Positions 1 to 7,718 of a stretch of DNA of 64,000 nucleotides are shown here, piece after piece. The position numbers and the translations under genes are program-made. Source of the stretch: DASUGC01 sp035606665 (GTDB lineage: Bacteria > Acidobacteriota > Vicinamibacteria > Vicinamibacterales > SCN-69-37); assembly GCA_035606665.1 (NCBI GenBank), contig DATNEY010000009.1, positions 62,001 to 126,000 of the forward strand, in the 5' to 3' direction. Below the pieces are notes generated by a model that was not told the DNA's origin, searched no databases, and saw nothing but the letters and a program-made list of their open reading frames with translations. Positions within the stretch are counted from its first letter, which is position 1, and each line of letters opens with the position of its first letter.

Positions 1-1
1 T

Positions 2-217
2 GCCCGTGGCCGGCTGACGGACGCGATCGCGGCCCTTGGGAGGGCCGTGAAACTCGCGCCGGACTCGTCGGCGTTCCGCAGCGACTACGGCGGCGCGCTC
101 GCCCAGTCTGGCCGGCGGACCGAGGCCATCGCCGAGCTCACGCGCGCGCTCGCGCTGGATCCCGGAAACGCGGCCGCGAGGGAGAATCTGACACGGTTAC
201 AGCGCGGGCGCGACTGA
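2..217 (+). CDS. TPR-repeat protein, C-terminal fragment (cut by window edge)
   Basis: Only the last 71 codons are in the window, read in the frame that stops at 215-217. The residues form two helix-turn-helix units of TPR type, with small residues at the usual positions and the typical turn ALDPGNAAAREN. TPR units mediate protein-protein contacts; the rest of the protein is not visible, so no specific role can be given. The stop lies 71 bases before the ThDP enzyme at 289. One copy of the AC-S-GT palindrome (189-201) falls inside the last codons of this gene, so the regulatory region of the next gene reaches into this one. Confidence 0.75.
   Translation, partial: ARGRLTDAIAALGRAVKLAPDSSAFRSDYGGALAQSGRRTEAIAELTRALALDPGNAAARENLTRLQRGRD
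189..201. promoter_or_regulatory. Candidate operator, AC-S-GT palindrome copy 1
   Basis: TGACAC-G-GTTACA is an odd-centred imperfect palindrome (half-site TGWMAC). It is identical to the 13-mer at 7580-7592. Its centre (195) is 55 bases from that of the next copy (250), about five helical turns. It lies inside the end of the TPR gene, upstream of the ThDP enzyme at 289. The binding protein is unknown. Confidence 0.4.
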
Positions 218-243
218 CGCCCGGCCCGATGGCTCCTGGCCGG

Positions 244-256
244 TGACACCGTTTCA
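244..256. promoter_or_regulatory. Candidate operator, AC-S-GT palindrome copy 2
   Basis: TGACAC-C-GTTTCA is centred at 250, 32 bases before the start codon at 289. Five of six half-site positions pair. That spacing would let a bound repressor block the promoter or the ribosome-binding region. It has the same form as the sites at 6046, 7580 and 11267. Confidence 0.45.
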
Positions 257-288
257 TCGCCTTTCGGTCCGCCTCGTGGCGTGAAAAG

Positions 289-2028
289 ATGCGACCCATG
301 ACAGCAGCCATGTTCATCGCCCAGTGCCTGAAGCACGAAGGTGTGACCAAAGTGTTCGGCCAATGCGGTCACACCAACTATGCGCTGATCGACGCCTGCC
401 ACAAGCTCGGGATCGAGTACATCTCGTTCCGCCACGAACAGCTTGCGGCGCACGCCGCCGACGCCTACTACCGTGTTTCGCACAAACTCGCGGTCCTGAA
501 CGTGCACCTGTCGCCTGGCCTCACCAATGCGCTCACCGGCGTGGTGTCTGCCGCCGCCGATTCGACGCCGATGCTGGTATTCGCCGGAAACACGCCGTCG
601 TACCACCACGCGCGCGAACCGCACCAGGGCATCCGGTTCCATGCCGATGCATCACAGGGGGACATCTTCCGGCCGATCTGCAAGCGCGTGTGGCGCGTGG
701 ATGACGCGAAGCTGCTTTCCGACGTCATGCCGCGGGCGCTGAACCTCGCTCAGACAGGGCGGCCAGGCCCCGTGCTAATCGACGTGCCGATGGATGTGTT
801 CTCCCAGCAGATCTCCGCGCCTACGGATCAGACGGCGCGGCGTCCCGAGTACGACCGATTCGTCGCACCAGACGACGGGATCGCGGACGCGGCGCGGCTT
901 CTGGCCTCCGCCGAGCGTCCGGTCATATTCGCCGGCAACGGCGTACTGCTGTCAGAAGCGACCGACGAACTCCGTCAGCTCGCCGAGGCCCTGACGATTC
1001 CTGTGGCGACGACGCTCATGGGGAAGGGCGCGTTTCCTGAGAATCATCCCCTCGCCCTGGGGATGAGCGGCATCTGGGGGACTGCGGTTGCCAACGAAAC
1101 GACCCGCGCGGCGGACGTCGTCCTGGGCATCGGAACGGCCTTCGGTGAGGCGGACTGCAGTTCCTGGGATCCGCGCTTCACGTTTTCGATTCCGCCATCG
1201 CGGCTGATCCAGATCGACATCGAGCCGCAGGAGATCGGAAAGATCTATCCGGTCGAAGTCGGCCTGGTCGGTGACGCAAAGGCCACGCTTCGTGAGTTGA
1301 TTCGTCACCTCAAGGCGCTGGGCCCATTTGCCCAGGCAACCGAACGAATCAGCAGGATCGCTGAGGAACGGAAGGCCTGGAACGCCGCGCTGCACGAAAG
1401 CCAGCACGACCCCGGCCGGCCTATTCATCCAGCACGCCTTCTCAAAGAGCTGTCCGACGTCGTTCCCGAGGACGCGATCTTCGTCACCGACGTGGGCTGG
1501 AACAAGAACGGCGCAGGGCAGCAGATTCAGGTCACAAGGCCGGCGTCGTTCATCACCAGCGGCGGCATGGCGACGATGGGTTTCGCGCCGGGTGCGGCCA
1601 TTGGCGCCAAACTCGGCGCACCGGACCGCAAAGTCATCTGTCTCGTGGGCGACGGCGGCCTGTTGTCCGCTGTCGGCGCCTTCGCGACAGCCGTGGAGCT
1701 TGGCGTGCCCGTGCTCTTCGTGCTGTTCAACAACTTCTGCTTCTCGACGATTCGCACGGTCGGGCTGACGTACTTCAACAACAGCTACGGCACTGAGTTC
1801 ACGACGCCGGACGGACAGCCCTACAACCCGGATTTTCCCCTTCTGGCGAAATCGTTCGGCATGGGCTGCGACCTCGTGATCGATCCTGAAGACCTCACAC
1901 CGGCGTTGAAGAAAGCCATGTCGATCGACAAGCCGTACCTGCTCGAAGTACGAACTCGGGCTGACGTGCCGATGCCCCGGACCGGGCATTGGGACATCGC
2001 GGAGTTCCTGAAGCTCGGCAACGACTAG
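289..2028 (+). CDS. ThDP-dependent enzyme, acetolactate-synthase-like (paralogue 1)
   Basis: This 579-residue protein has the three-domain layout of the acetolactate synthase / 2-hydroxyacyl-CoA lyase superfamily. The pyrimidine-binding domain carries the activating glutamate in FRHEQ (Glu50). A central domain follows, then the pyrophosphate-binding domain with GDGG near residue 454 and the closing Asn pair about 25 residues later. The loop that reads GxPG in true acetolactate synthases is GQCGHT here (residues 24-29), as in the paralogue at 24871, so acetolactate synthesis should not be assumed. A carboligase or C-C lyase acting on a 2-oxo or 2-hydroxy acid (or its CoA ester) is likelier. 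ATG 289 is used; two further in-frame ATGs follow within eight codons. It opens the accessory metabolic region. Confidence 0.85.
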   Translation: MRPMTAAMFIAQCLKHEGVTKVFGQCGHTNYALIDACHKLGIEYISFRHEQLAAHAADAYYRVSHKLAVLNVHLSPGLTNALTGVVSAAADSTPMLVFAGNTPSYHHAREPHQGIRFHADASQGDIFRPICKRVWRVDDAKLLSDVMPRALNLAQTGRPGPVLIDVPMDVFSQQISAPTDQTARRPEYDRFVAPDDGIADAARLLASAERPVIFAGNGVLLSEATDELRQLAEALTIPVATTLMGKGAFPENHPLALGMSGIWGTAVANETTRAADVVLGIGTAFGEADCSSWDPRFTFSIPPSRLIQIDIEPQEIGKIYPVEVGLVGDAKATLRELIRHLKALGPFAQATERISRIAEERKAWNAALHESQHDPGRPIHPARLLKELSDVVPEDAIFVTDVGWNKNGAGQQIQVTRPASFITSGGMATMGFAPGAAIGAKLGAPDRKVICLVGDGGLLSAVGAFATAVELGVPVLFVLFNNFCFSTIRTVGLTYFNNSYGTEFTTPDGQPYNPDFPLLAKSFGMGCDLVIDPEDLTPALKKAMSIDKPYLLEVRTRADVPMPRTGHWDIAEFLKLGND

Positions 2029-2035
2029 GCAGTCA

Positions 2036-2098
2036 GGATGTAGGGCGGCCCTTCAGGGCGCGCCGAGCGCGCCGGGCCTGAAGGCCCGGCCTACGCTG
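2036..2098. terminator. Imperfect inverted repeat, terminator-like
   Basis: A long GC-rich inverted repeat sits between the ThDP gene and the next start. Its left arm contains GGCCCTTCAGGGCGC and its right arm GCCGGGCCTGAAGG, with outer GTAGG/CCTAC pairing. It resembles the GGCCGGG hairpins at 27536, 29657 and 63516. There is no U-tract, so intrinsic termination is only a possibility. Confidence 0.4.
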
Positions 2099-2116
2099 TC
2101 GGACGGGAGCGAACCA

Positions 2117-3181
2117 ATGACGCTGTTGAACCGGCGGGAATTGTTGCAGGCGGGCATTGCCGCCGCGGCTGCCGTGCGCGTTTCTGCGGCGGCGTCGGCG
2201 CCGGCCCAGGCGTCGCGGCCGTCGGGGGCGATTCCGAGACCGATCCGGATCGACGCCTATTCGCGAACCCTCCATTGGCTTCGCAAGCCTGAGGACGTCG
2301 CCGACGCCTGTCACAAGATCGGCAACACCACGATCGACCTCACCGTGCGCGCGTATCCCGGACACGTGCAGCCGGACAGGGTGAAAACAGATCTGCCGCT
2401 GTGGGTCAAAGCGCTCACCCGCAACGGCATCACCGTCACGTCGATCGCCGCCGACATCAATGACGCGAAAACGCCGTTCGTCGAGGACATCCTGGCCACG
2501 ATGCAGTCGCTCGGCTTGCGGCATCACTGGTGGAGGGGGATGGGAGGGTTCGACAACACCCGGCCGTACGCACCGCAAATCGAAACACTCAAGCCTCGCC
2601 TCGCCGAGCTCGTGAAGCTCGAGGAGAAGTACAACACCAAGGCCATGTACCACCCGCAGGGTGGGCCGTTCTTCGACTATCTCGAGCTCATCAGGAACTT
2701 CGACCCGAAATACCTCAGCCTTCACTTCGACACGGGCCACTGGATGCAGGTGTCGCAGTCGAACATGGCGTCGATGATCATGTGGGCTGGTCCCTATATC
2801 GGTGGGTTCGTTTGGAAGGACGAAGTAGTCGAGAAGGGTGAACCAGCCGCTTCGGCGCCGGCTGGAGAGCCGCAGCCGGCGGGGCAGACGGCTGCTGGCC
2901 GGGGACGAGGTGGCGGCCGGGGCGGAGGCGTCAATGGATTCCGGACGCGTCAGGTGCCGGTCGGTACGGGCATGGTCGACTTCGCGCTGGCGGCTCGCGC
3001 GCTCAAGAACATCAATTTCGACGGACCGACGGAATGCCAGCCGGAATGGACGGGACTCGGCGGGGCCGAGTCCGGGCGCGATACGTTGACGCTACCCGCG
3101 GAGACGGTCATTGGTCTGCTCAAGCGCGACTACGAAACAATTCGCGCCGCGCTCGTCGCGGCGGGGGCCACATGGGGATGA
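2117..3181 (+). CDS. Tat-type sugar phosphate isomerase/epimerase-like TIM-barrel protein (paralogue 1)
   Basis: This is a 354-residue xylose-isomerase-like TIM-barrel protein. The N-terminus has a twin-arginine motif (NRRELLQAG) and an Ala-rich hydrophobic stretch, so export by the Tat pathway is expected. Barrel signatures include IDAYSR (45-50), a YPGH segment, HFDTGHW, and a late ECQPEW whose Glu could bind the divalent metal. About residues 240-275 are a Gly/Ala/Arg/Pro-rich low-complexity insert placed just before the conserved VPVGTGMVDF segment. The paralogue at 16870 has a much longer insert at the same point. Substrate is unknown; members act on sugars, keto-sugars or inositols. It is probably co-transcribed with the ThDP gene 88 bases upstream, subject to the hairpin between them. 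Confidence 0.75.
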   Translation: MTLLNRRELLQAGIAAAAAVRVSAAASAPAQASRPSGAIPRPIRIDAYSRTLHWLRKPEDVADACHKIGNTTIDLTVRAYPGHVQPDRVKTDLPLWVKALTRNGITVTSIAADINDAKTPFVEDILATMQSLGLRHHWWRGMGGFDNTRPYAPQIETLKPRLAELVKLEEKYNTKAMYHPQGGPFFDYLELIRNFDPKYLSLHFDTGHWMQVSQSNMASMIMWAGPYIGGFVWKDEVVEKGEPAASAPAGEPQPAGQTAAGRGRGGGRGGGVNGFRTRQVPVGTGMVDFALAARALKNINFDGPTECQPEWTGLGGAESGRDTLTLPAETVIGLLKRDYETIRAALVAAGATWG

Positions 3182-3182
3182 A

Positions 3183-3860
3183 CTACCGTGTGAAGGCCCT
3201 CGGCTTCCAGGCGGAAACGCGACGATTGGCGTTAGCGACGAGCTCGGGAGTCATGCGGGCTTTCGCAATGTTCCTGAGCTCGATGATTTGCTTTCTGTTA
3301 TCGGAGAGCGGCGTCTGCCCGGCCGCGAGTGTGAACCAGACGTACGCGGTTTCATAGTCTCGAGTGACACCCGTACCATCGAAGTAGAGCATTCCGAGTT
3401 GATACTGAGCCCTGAGATCATCACCATCGGCGGCGCGACGATACCAGCGCGCTGCCTCCGCGCCATCGGCTTTCACAGCGCGGCCTTTCGCGTAGAACTC
3501 GCCGACGGAACGCTCGGCAGGCGGGTGGCCGCGCCCCGCCGCCTTGCGGTACCAGTCGAGCGCCGCGCGATCGTCCTGTGTGACGCCGAAGCCGAAATCA
3601 TGAAGCTGGCCGATCTGGAACTCCGCATCGGCGAGGCCCTGATCGGCAGCCTTGCGGAACCAGACGACGGCCTCCGCGGTGTTGGTGGTGCCGTAGTAGA
3701 GCAACGATCCGAGCGAGAACTGCGCGATCACGTCACCGGCTGCGGCTCTAGTACGCACGGCCTCGAGGGCTGGTCCGGCGCCGGGGCCGATCTGTGCGCT
3801 GGATCCGGGCGGTATCATCGAAACGAATACCGCGAGGGCCACGCGCCATCTGCCGGGCAT
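3183..3860 (-). CDS. Secreted Sel1-repeat protein
   Basis: This 225-residue protein has an N-terminal signal-like hydrophobic segment ending near SSA-QIG. Four to five Sel1-type repeats follow, with the recurring pattern A-x-x-x-L-G-x-x-Y/F-x-x-G and A-x-x-W-Y/F-R-K-A-A. Sel1 repeats are TPR-like solenoids that act as interaction scaffolds, often outside the cytoplasm. The C-terminus is a charged helix. It converges on the epimerase gene with a single base between the stop codons, and is divergent from the methyltransferase at 3908 across 47 bases. No specific partner can be named. Confidence 0.75.
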   Translation of the reverse strand: MPGRWRVALAVFVSMIPPGSSAQIGPGAGPALEAVRTRAAAGDVIAQFSLGSLLYYGTTNTAEAVVWFRKAADQGLADAEFQIGQLHDFGFGVTQDDRAALDWYRKAAGRGHPPAERSVGEFYAKGRAVKADGAEAARWYRRAADGDDLRAQYQLGMLYFDGTGVTRDYETAYVWFTLAAGQTPLSDNRKQIIELRNIAKARMTPELVANANRRVSAWKPRAFTR

Positions 3861-3907
3861 GCGGTCGAGTGTAACGCGATGATTCCTGGCGCCGGTATTG
3901 GTGTCGC

Positions 3908-4471
3908 ATGAAGGGTCCCCTCATTGCGGCGATGCTCGGTCTCAGTGTGTGGCTGGGCGCGCCCGGTTGGACACACCAGACCGGCAGCCGGGCACAGTCG
4001 CAGCCGCGTCAGGAGCCGGACGTCGTTTTCGTGCCGACTCCGCAGCCGGTGGTCGACGCGATGCTCGACCTTGCGCAGGTCAAAGCGGACGACGTTGTTT
4101 ACGACCTCGGATCCGGCGACGGACGAATCGTGATTGCGGCCGCGAAGCGCGGCGCCCGTGGCGTGGGCATAGAGATGGACCCGGCGCTCGTGAAGAAGGC
4201 TGCGCAGGATGCCGCGGCCGCTGGTGTCGCCGGCCGCGCCAGGTTCCTCGCACAGAACCTGTTCGACGCTGACATCCGTGAAGCGACGGTCGTGACTCTG
4301 TACCTGCTGCAGAGCATCAACGAACGCCTGAGGCCGAAGCTCATTCGTGACTTGAAGCCCGGCACCCGTGTCGTGTCGCACGTGTTCAACATGGGACCCG
4401 AGTGGCCGGCCGAGCGCACGGTGGAAATCGGACCCAACCGGGTTTTTCTGTGGCGGATCGCGCCGCGATAA
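3908..4471 (+). CDS. Exported SAM-dependent methyltransferase-domain protein
   Basis: The 187-residue protein has an N-terminal signal-like segment (about residues 1-24, ending around APGW). A short class I methyltransferase domain follows. Motif I is YDLGSGDGR (65-73), an acidic motif II residue lies in VGIEMD, and the central strand is VVTLYLL. Sequences of this type resemble small methyltransferase-like proteins described mainly as cytoplasmic. An export signal is unusual because SAM is not expected in the periplasm. The signal could instead be a membrane anchor, or the true start may lie downstream, though no better-placed start was seen. The dispersed repeat element and the CX3CH gene follow it. 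Confidence 0.7.
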   Translation: MKGPLIAAMLGLSVWLGAPGWTHQTGSRAQSQPRQEPDVVFVPTPQPVVDAMLDLAQVKADDVVYDLGSGDGRIVIAAAKRGARGVGIEMDPALVKKAAQDAAAAGVAGRARFLAQNLFDADIREATVVTLYLLQSINERLRPKLIRDLKPGTRVVSHVFNMGPEWPAERTVEIGPNRVFLWRIAPR

Positions 4472-4553
4472 GTGAAGTCCGCGCGAGGTGCGAGCGTAGC
4501 GAGCCACGAGCGCGGGTGAGCGGGGGTGGGGCCCCCGCGAACGAGTAAAGGAT
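4472..4553 (+). repeat. Dispersed structured element, copy E1 (hairpin 1 only)
   Basis: Shares the AGCGAGCCACG word with the copy at 36858. It contains a perfect 7-bp GC stem with a 5-base loop at 4520-4538 (GCGGGGG / CCCCCGC), followed by CGCGAACGAG. The GAA-loop second hairpin is absent. It ends about 15 bases before the ATG at 4569. Confidence 0.5.
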
Positions 4554-4568
4554 GATGAAGGCTTAACT

Positions 4569-5102
4569 ATGAAGGTTCCGTTCGTGTTGTCAGTCGCCAT
4601 GCTGGCGACGAGTATTGTGGTGGCGTCCGGCCGTACGCCTGGTCAGGCGCAAACGGCGAAGCCGCCCGCCGCGCAGGCCGCGAGCCCGGCGACGGCCATG
4701 AGCATGAGTGATGCCGAGCTCGAGAAGATTGGCGAGCCGCTCGTGACGAAAGTCTGCACAAAGGCCTGCCACGGCATCGAAGAGATCGAAGCGATGCGGC
4801 GCAGTCGCACCGAATGGAACGTTCAAGTCCGCGAGATGATCAACAAGGGCGCGGAAGCTACGCCCGCCGACCAGGCCCTCATCAAGAAGTACCTGACGCG
4901 CTACTACGGCTTCGTCACCGTCAATACCGCGGCGGCCGACGAGATTGCCGAGGTTCTTGGACTCAGCGCAAAGGATGCTTCCGCGATCGTCGCGTACCGC
5001 ACCGCGAACGGAAAGTTCGCCGACGTCGACGCCCTGAAGAAAGTGCCCGGCATCGACCTCGCGAAGATCGACGAACAGCCGGCGGCGCTTCGATTCAAGT
5101 AG
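4569..5102 (+). CDS. Exported haem-like CX3CH protein with C-terminal helix-hairpin-helix domain
   Basis: The 177-residue protein starts with a signal peptide (about 1-28) and an Ala/Pro linker. The next domain contains VCTKACHG: Cys63, Cys67, His68. That is a C-x3-C-H arrangement, one residue longer than the standard C-x2-C-H cytochrome c motif. The surrounding residues (SRTEWNVQVREMINKGA, then LIKKYL) resemble the small haem domains found in quinohaemoprotein-type secreted proteins. Residues about 120-175 are a ComEA-like helix-hairpin-helix pair (DEIAEVLGLSAKDASAIVAYR, then VPGIDLAKI). A periplasmic electron-transfer partner for the PQQ dehydrogenase at 14876 is possible but inferred. Its 3' end overlaps the convergent lyase gene by 8 bases. 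Confidence 0.7.
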   Translation: MKVPFVLSVAMLATSIVVASGRTPGQAQTAKPPAAQAASPATAMSMSDAELEKIGEPLVTKVCTKACHGIEEIEAMRRSRTEWNVQVREMINKGAEATPADQALIKKYLTRYYGFVTVNTAAADEIAEVLGLSAKDASAIVAYRTANGKFADVDALKKVPGIDLAKIDEQPAALRFK

Positions 5103-6036
5103 TTCGCGCCTGTCTCCGCAGGATCGCCTGGTGGCGCTCGAGCACGTTCCGGGCGCGCGTCACCACCGGAATGTCGATCATCTTCCCGTCGAGCGACCAC
5201 GACGCACGGCCCGCTGCCACGTGTACGGCGTCTTCCTCCACGATCCGTCCGGCGTACGCGACTTCTTCCGCGGAGGGCGAGTACTGTTCGTTGACGATCG
5301 GCACCTGGTCGGGATGGATGCACCCGGCACCCATGAATCCAAACTGACGCGACCGCCGCACCATCCTCGCGAACGCCTCGCGGTCCCCGAACGACGCGAC
5401 GGAATCGATGAAGCCGAGGGGCATGATCCCGGCGCTCCGGGCGGCGAAGATCATCTGCTGCTTCGGCATGAGCAGCGTCGCGTCGTTGGGCTCCATGCCC
5501 GTTTCGAGCGCGAAGTCCTCCCCGCCGATGTTCATGGCCGCCAGGCGCGGGCTGGCAGCCGCGATCTCAGGCATCCGGAAGTACGCGGACGGTGACTCGA
5601 TCATCGCGATGAGCCGCGTGTGCCCCTGGGGCAGTCCCCGTGCCTCCTCGAGCGCCGTGATCGCATCGTCGATCCGCCGGATGTGTTCCGCGCTTTCGGC
5701 CTTGGTGATTGCGATTCCGTCGACGTCCGCGCAGATGGCCGCATCGAGGTCCTTGACCGTGACGTCCATCGGCGCGTTGATGCGGACGACGACGTCCGCA
5801 CCGCCACGACGCACGCGCGCCGCGGCGTCGGGGACGAGCGTCCTGGCTTTGTCCTTCTCGGACGCCGGCACGCTGTCCTCGAGATCGAGCTGGATGCAAT
5901 CGGCGCCGCGGGTATGCGCCTTTTGCACGAAGCGCTCCTGGTTGACGGGCACATAGAGCAGCGATCGCCAGACAGGCAGGTTGGGTTTCAACACGACGGC
6001 CGATTCTCCCTCGGGCGAATGATAGTGCAGCGGCAT
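5095..6036 (-). CDS. HpcH/HpaI aldolase / citrate lyase beta family CoA-ester lyase
   Basis: This 313-residue protein has the family motifs in order: LLYVPVN, QLDLEDSVP (49-57), VRINAP (84-89), AMIESPSAYF, GGEDFA and CIHPDQV. These form the Mg2+ and CoA-ester site of the malyl-, citramalyl- and citryl-CoA lyase group, which splits 3-hydroxyacyl-CoA thioesters into a 2-oxo acid or glyoxylate plus acyl-CoA. Which substrate is used cannot be read from sequence alone. It is divergent from the acylating aldehyde dehydrogenase across 72 bases holding a near-perfect palindrome. The two are therefore probably co-regulated and may share a CoA-dependent pathway. Confidence 0.85.
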   Translation of the reverse strand: MPLHYHSPEGESAVVLKPNLPVWRSLLYVPVNQERFVQKAHTRGADCIQLDLEDSVPASEKDKARTLVPDAAARVRRGGADVVVRINAPMDVTVKDLDAAICADVDGIAITKAESAEHIRRIDDAITALEEARGLPQGHTRLIAMIESPSAYFRMPEIAAASPRLAAMNIGGEDFALETGMEPNDATLLMPKQQMIFAARSAGIMPLGFIDSVASFGDREAFARMVRRSRQFGFMGAGCIHPDQVPIVNEQYSPSAEEVAYAGRIVEEDAVHVAAGRASWSLDGKMIDIPVVTRARNVLERHQAILRRQARTT

Positions 6037-6043
6037 TGACCAT

Positions 6044-6062
6044 CCGGGTAACGGTTACCCGG
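6044..6062. promoter_or_regulatory. Candidate operator, AC-S-GT palindrome copy 3 (perfect, divergent promoter)
   Basis: A perfect 9-bp-arm palindrome around a single G: CCGGGTAAC-G-GTTACCCGG. It lies between the divergent lyase (start 6036) and aldehyde dehydrogenase (start 6109) genes. It is the strongest copy of the GTAAC-S-GTTWC motif found in this region and could control both genes at once. Confidence 0.6.
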
Positions 6063-6108
6063 CACCCTCCTGACCGGAATCCCCGCGAGCAGCGCGGATA
6101 ATGCATGT

Positions 6109-7536
6109 ATGGCCAGAGAAATCTCCGACGAGGAACGCGCGGCTGCGCAGGAACTGCTGAAGCGCGGCCGGGCCGCGATGACGCTGGCGGCCGACTACGA
6201 TCAGGCGGCCGTCGATCGGCTTTGTCAGGCGATCGCGTGGGCCACCGCCAACGAGCAGACGTTCGGACGGTTGACGCGGATGAGCGTCGACGAAAGCGGG
6301 ATGGGCAGCGCCGAAGGCGTGCCGGCCCGCAGGTGGAAAATCCTGGGAATCCTGAGGGACGCGCTCCGCACCAAAAGCGTCGGCGTCATCGAGGAGCTGC
6401 CCGAACGCGGCATCGTGAAGTACGCGAAGCCCGCCGGGGTGATCGCCGGCCTGCTGCCCGTGACCAATCCGCTCGTCACCATGGTCAACATGGCGATCAA
6501 CGCGGTCAAATGCCGCGACGCCGTCATCTTTTCTCCGCATCCGCTGAGCCGGAAGACCGCGCTCGCCATTGCGCAGGTACTGCGCGCCGCGCTCAGAAAA
6601 CAGGGCGCACCTGAAGACCTGATTCTGTGCCTCGAGAAACCCAGTATTCCGCTCGCGCAGGAACTGATGTCGATCTGCGATTTGACGATCGCGACAGGCG
6701 GCGTCCAGATGGTGCGGGCTGCCTATAGTTCAGGCAAACCGGCGTATGGCGTTGGCGCCGGCAACGCGACCGTCATCGTCGACGAAACGGCAGACGTTGC
6801 CGAAGCCGCGATGAACACGCGCATCAGCAAGACCCAGAATCACGGCTCCGGCTGCTCGTGCGACGGCAATCTGCTCGTGGAATCCTCCATCTACGACGCG
6901 TTTCTCGACGCGCTGCAGCGCGAAGGCGGGTACCTCGCGAATGACGAGGAGAAGAACAAGCTCGAGTCCGTGATGTGGGACGCAGAGGGACGCCGAACGC
7001 TCGATACCGTCGCGCGCGCAGCCGAGGTCATCGCGTCGAAGGCGGGCGTGTCACTGCCTGCGGGCAAGACGTTCATCATCGTGAAGGAGGACCGGATCGG
7101 CAAGGCGCACAGGTTCTCCGGCGAGAAGCTGTCTCCCGTCCTCGCGATCTTTCGCTACACCGGTTTCGACAACGTTCTCACCATGGTGTCGGACATTCTC
7201 GAGGTCGGCGGCAAGGGCCATTCCGTAGGCATCGCCTCGTTCGACGACAACCGTATTCATCGTCTCGCGTCGATGGCGCCGGTGAGCCGGATCATGGTGC
7301 GGCAGCCGAACGTGCGCGGCAACGCGGGTTCCTTCACGAATGGCATGCCGCAAACCGCCAGTCTCGGGTGCGGCACCTGGGGCGGCAACATCACGAGCGA
7401 GAACATCAGCGTGAAGCACTACATGAACACGACGTGGGTCAGCCGCCCGATTGCCGAGGACAAACCGAGCGAGCAGGAACTGCTCGGCGAGTTCTACAAC
7501 AGCGAGATCTTCGACCCCGAGCCCGTCTCCCGGTAG
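6109..7536 (+). CDS. CoA-acylating aldehyde dehydrogenase
   Basis: The 475-residue protein belongs to the acylating aldehyde dehydrogenase group (AdhE N-domain, EutE, sulfoacetaldehyde dehydrogenase types). The Rossmann segment carries PAGVIAGLLPVTNP, VGAGNATVIVDE lies in the NAD-binding half, and SKTQNHGSGCSCDG places the catalytic cysteine at residue 249. A second Cys at 251 is unusual. The C-terminal GCGTWGGNITSENISVKHYM matches the conserved tail of AdhE and sulfoacetaldehyde dehydrogenases. The expected reaction is aldehyde + CoA + NAD(P)+ to acyl-CoA. Together with a ThDP enzyme and an ACS-type MFS carrier it recalls the sulfoacetate gene set, but no phosphotransacetylase or CoA ligase is present here, so that assignment is weak. 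Confidence 0.85.
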   Translation: MAREISDEERAAAQELLKRGRAAMTLAADYDQAAVDRLCQAIAWATANEQTFGRLTRMSVDESGMGSAEGVPARRWKILGILRDALRTKSVGVIEELPERGIVKYAKPAGVIAGLLPVTNPLVTMVNMAINAVKCRDAVIFSPHPLSRKTALAIAQVLRAALRKQGAPEDLILCLEKPSIPLAQELMSICDLTIATGGVQMVRAAYSSGKPAYGVGAGNATVIVDETADVAEAAMNTRISKTQNHGSGCSCDGNLLVESSIYDAFLDALQREGGYLANDEEKNKLESVMWDAEGRRTLDTVARAAEVIASKAGVSLPAGKTFIIVKEDRIGKAHRFSGEKLSPVLAIFRYTGFDNVLTMVSDILEVGGKGHSVGIASFDDNRIHRLASMAPVSRIMVRQPNVRGNAGSFTNGMPQTASLGCGTWGGNITSENISVKHYMNTTWVSRPIAEDKPSEQELLGEFYNSEIFDPEPVSR

Positions 7537-7579
7537 TTCAGTTCCCGCGCACACCCTCGGACGGGTGTGTATCGCGTCG

Positions 7580-7592
7580 TGACACGGTTACA
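7580..7592. promoter_or_regulatory. Candidate operator, AC-S-GT palindrome copy 4
   Basis: TGACAC-G-GTTACA, identical to the site at 189-201, is centred 133 bases before the TonB receptor start at 7719 and about 45 bases after the aldehyde dehydrogenase stop. The identity of a 13-mer in two separate intergenic contexts within this gene set is the reason for the call. Confidence 0.5.
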
Positions 7593-7718
7593 GGAGCCGC
7601 GTACCGGCGTGGCCCGGCTGTATGGTGCCTCTTAACAATTCCGAGATGACTCGGTTGACGTGTACGTGTGCGCCAACCGATCGCGAGATACCAGGCCGTG
7701 AGGGACGGAGGAGCTCGT

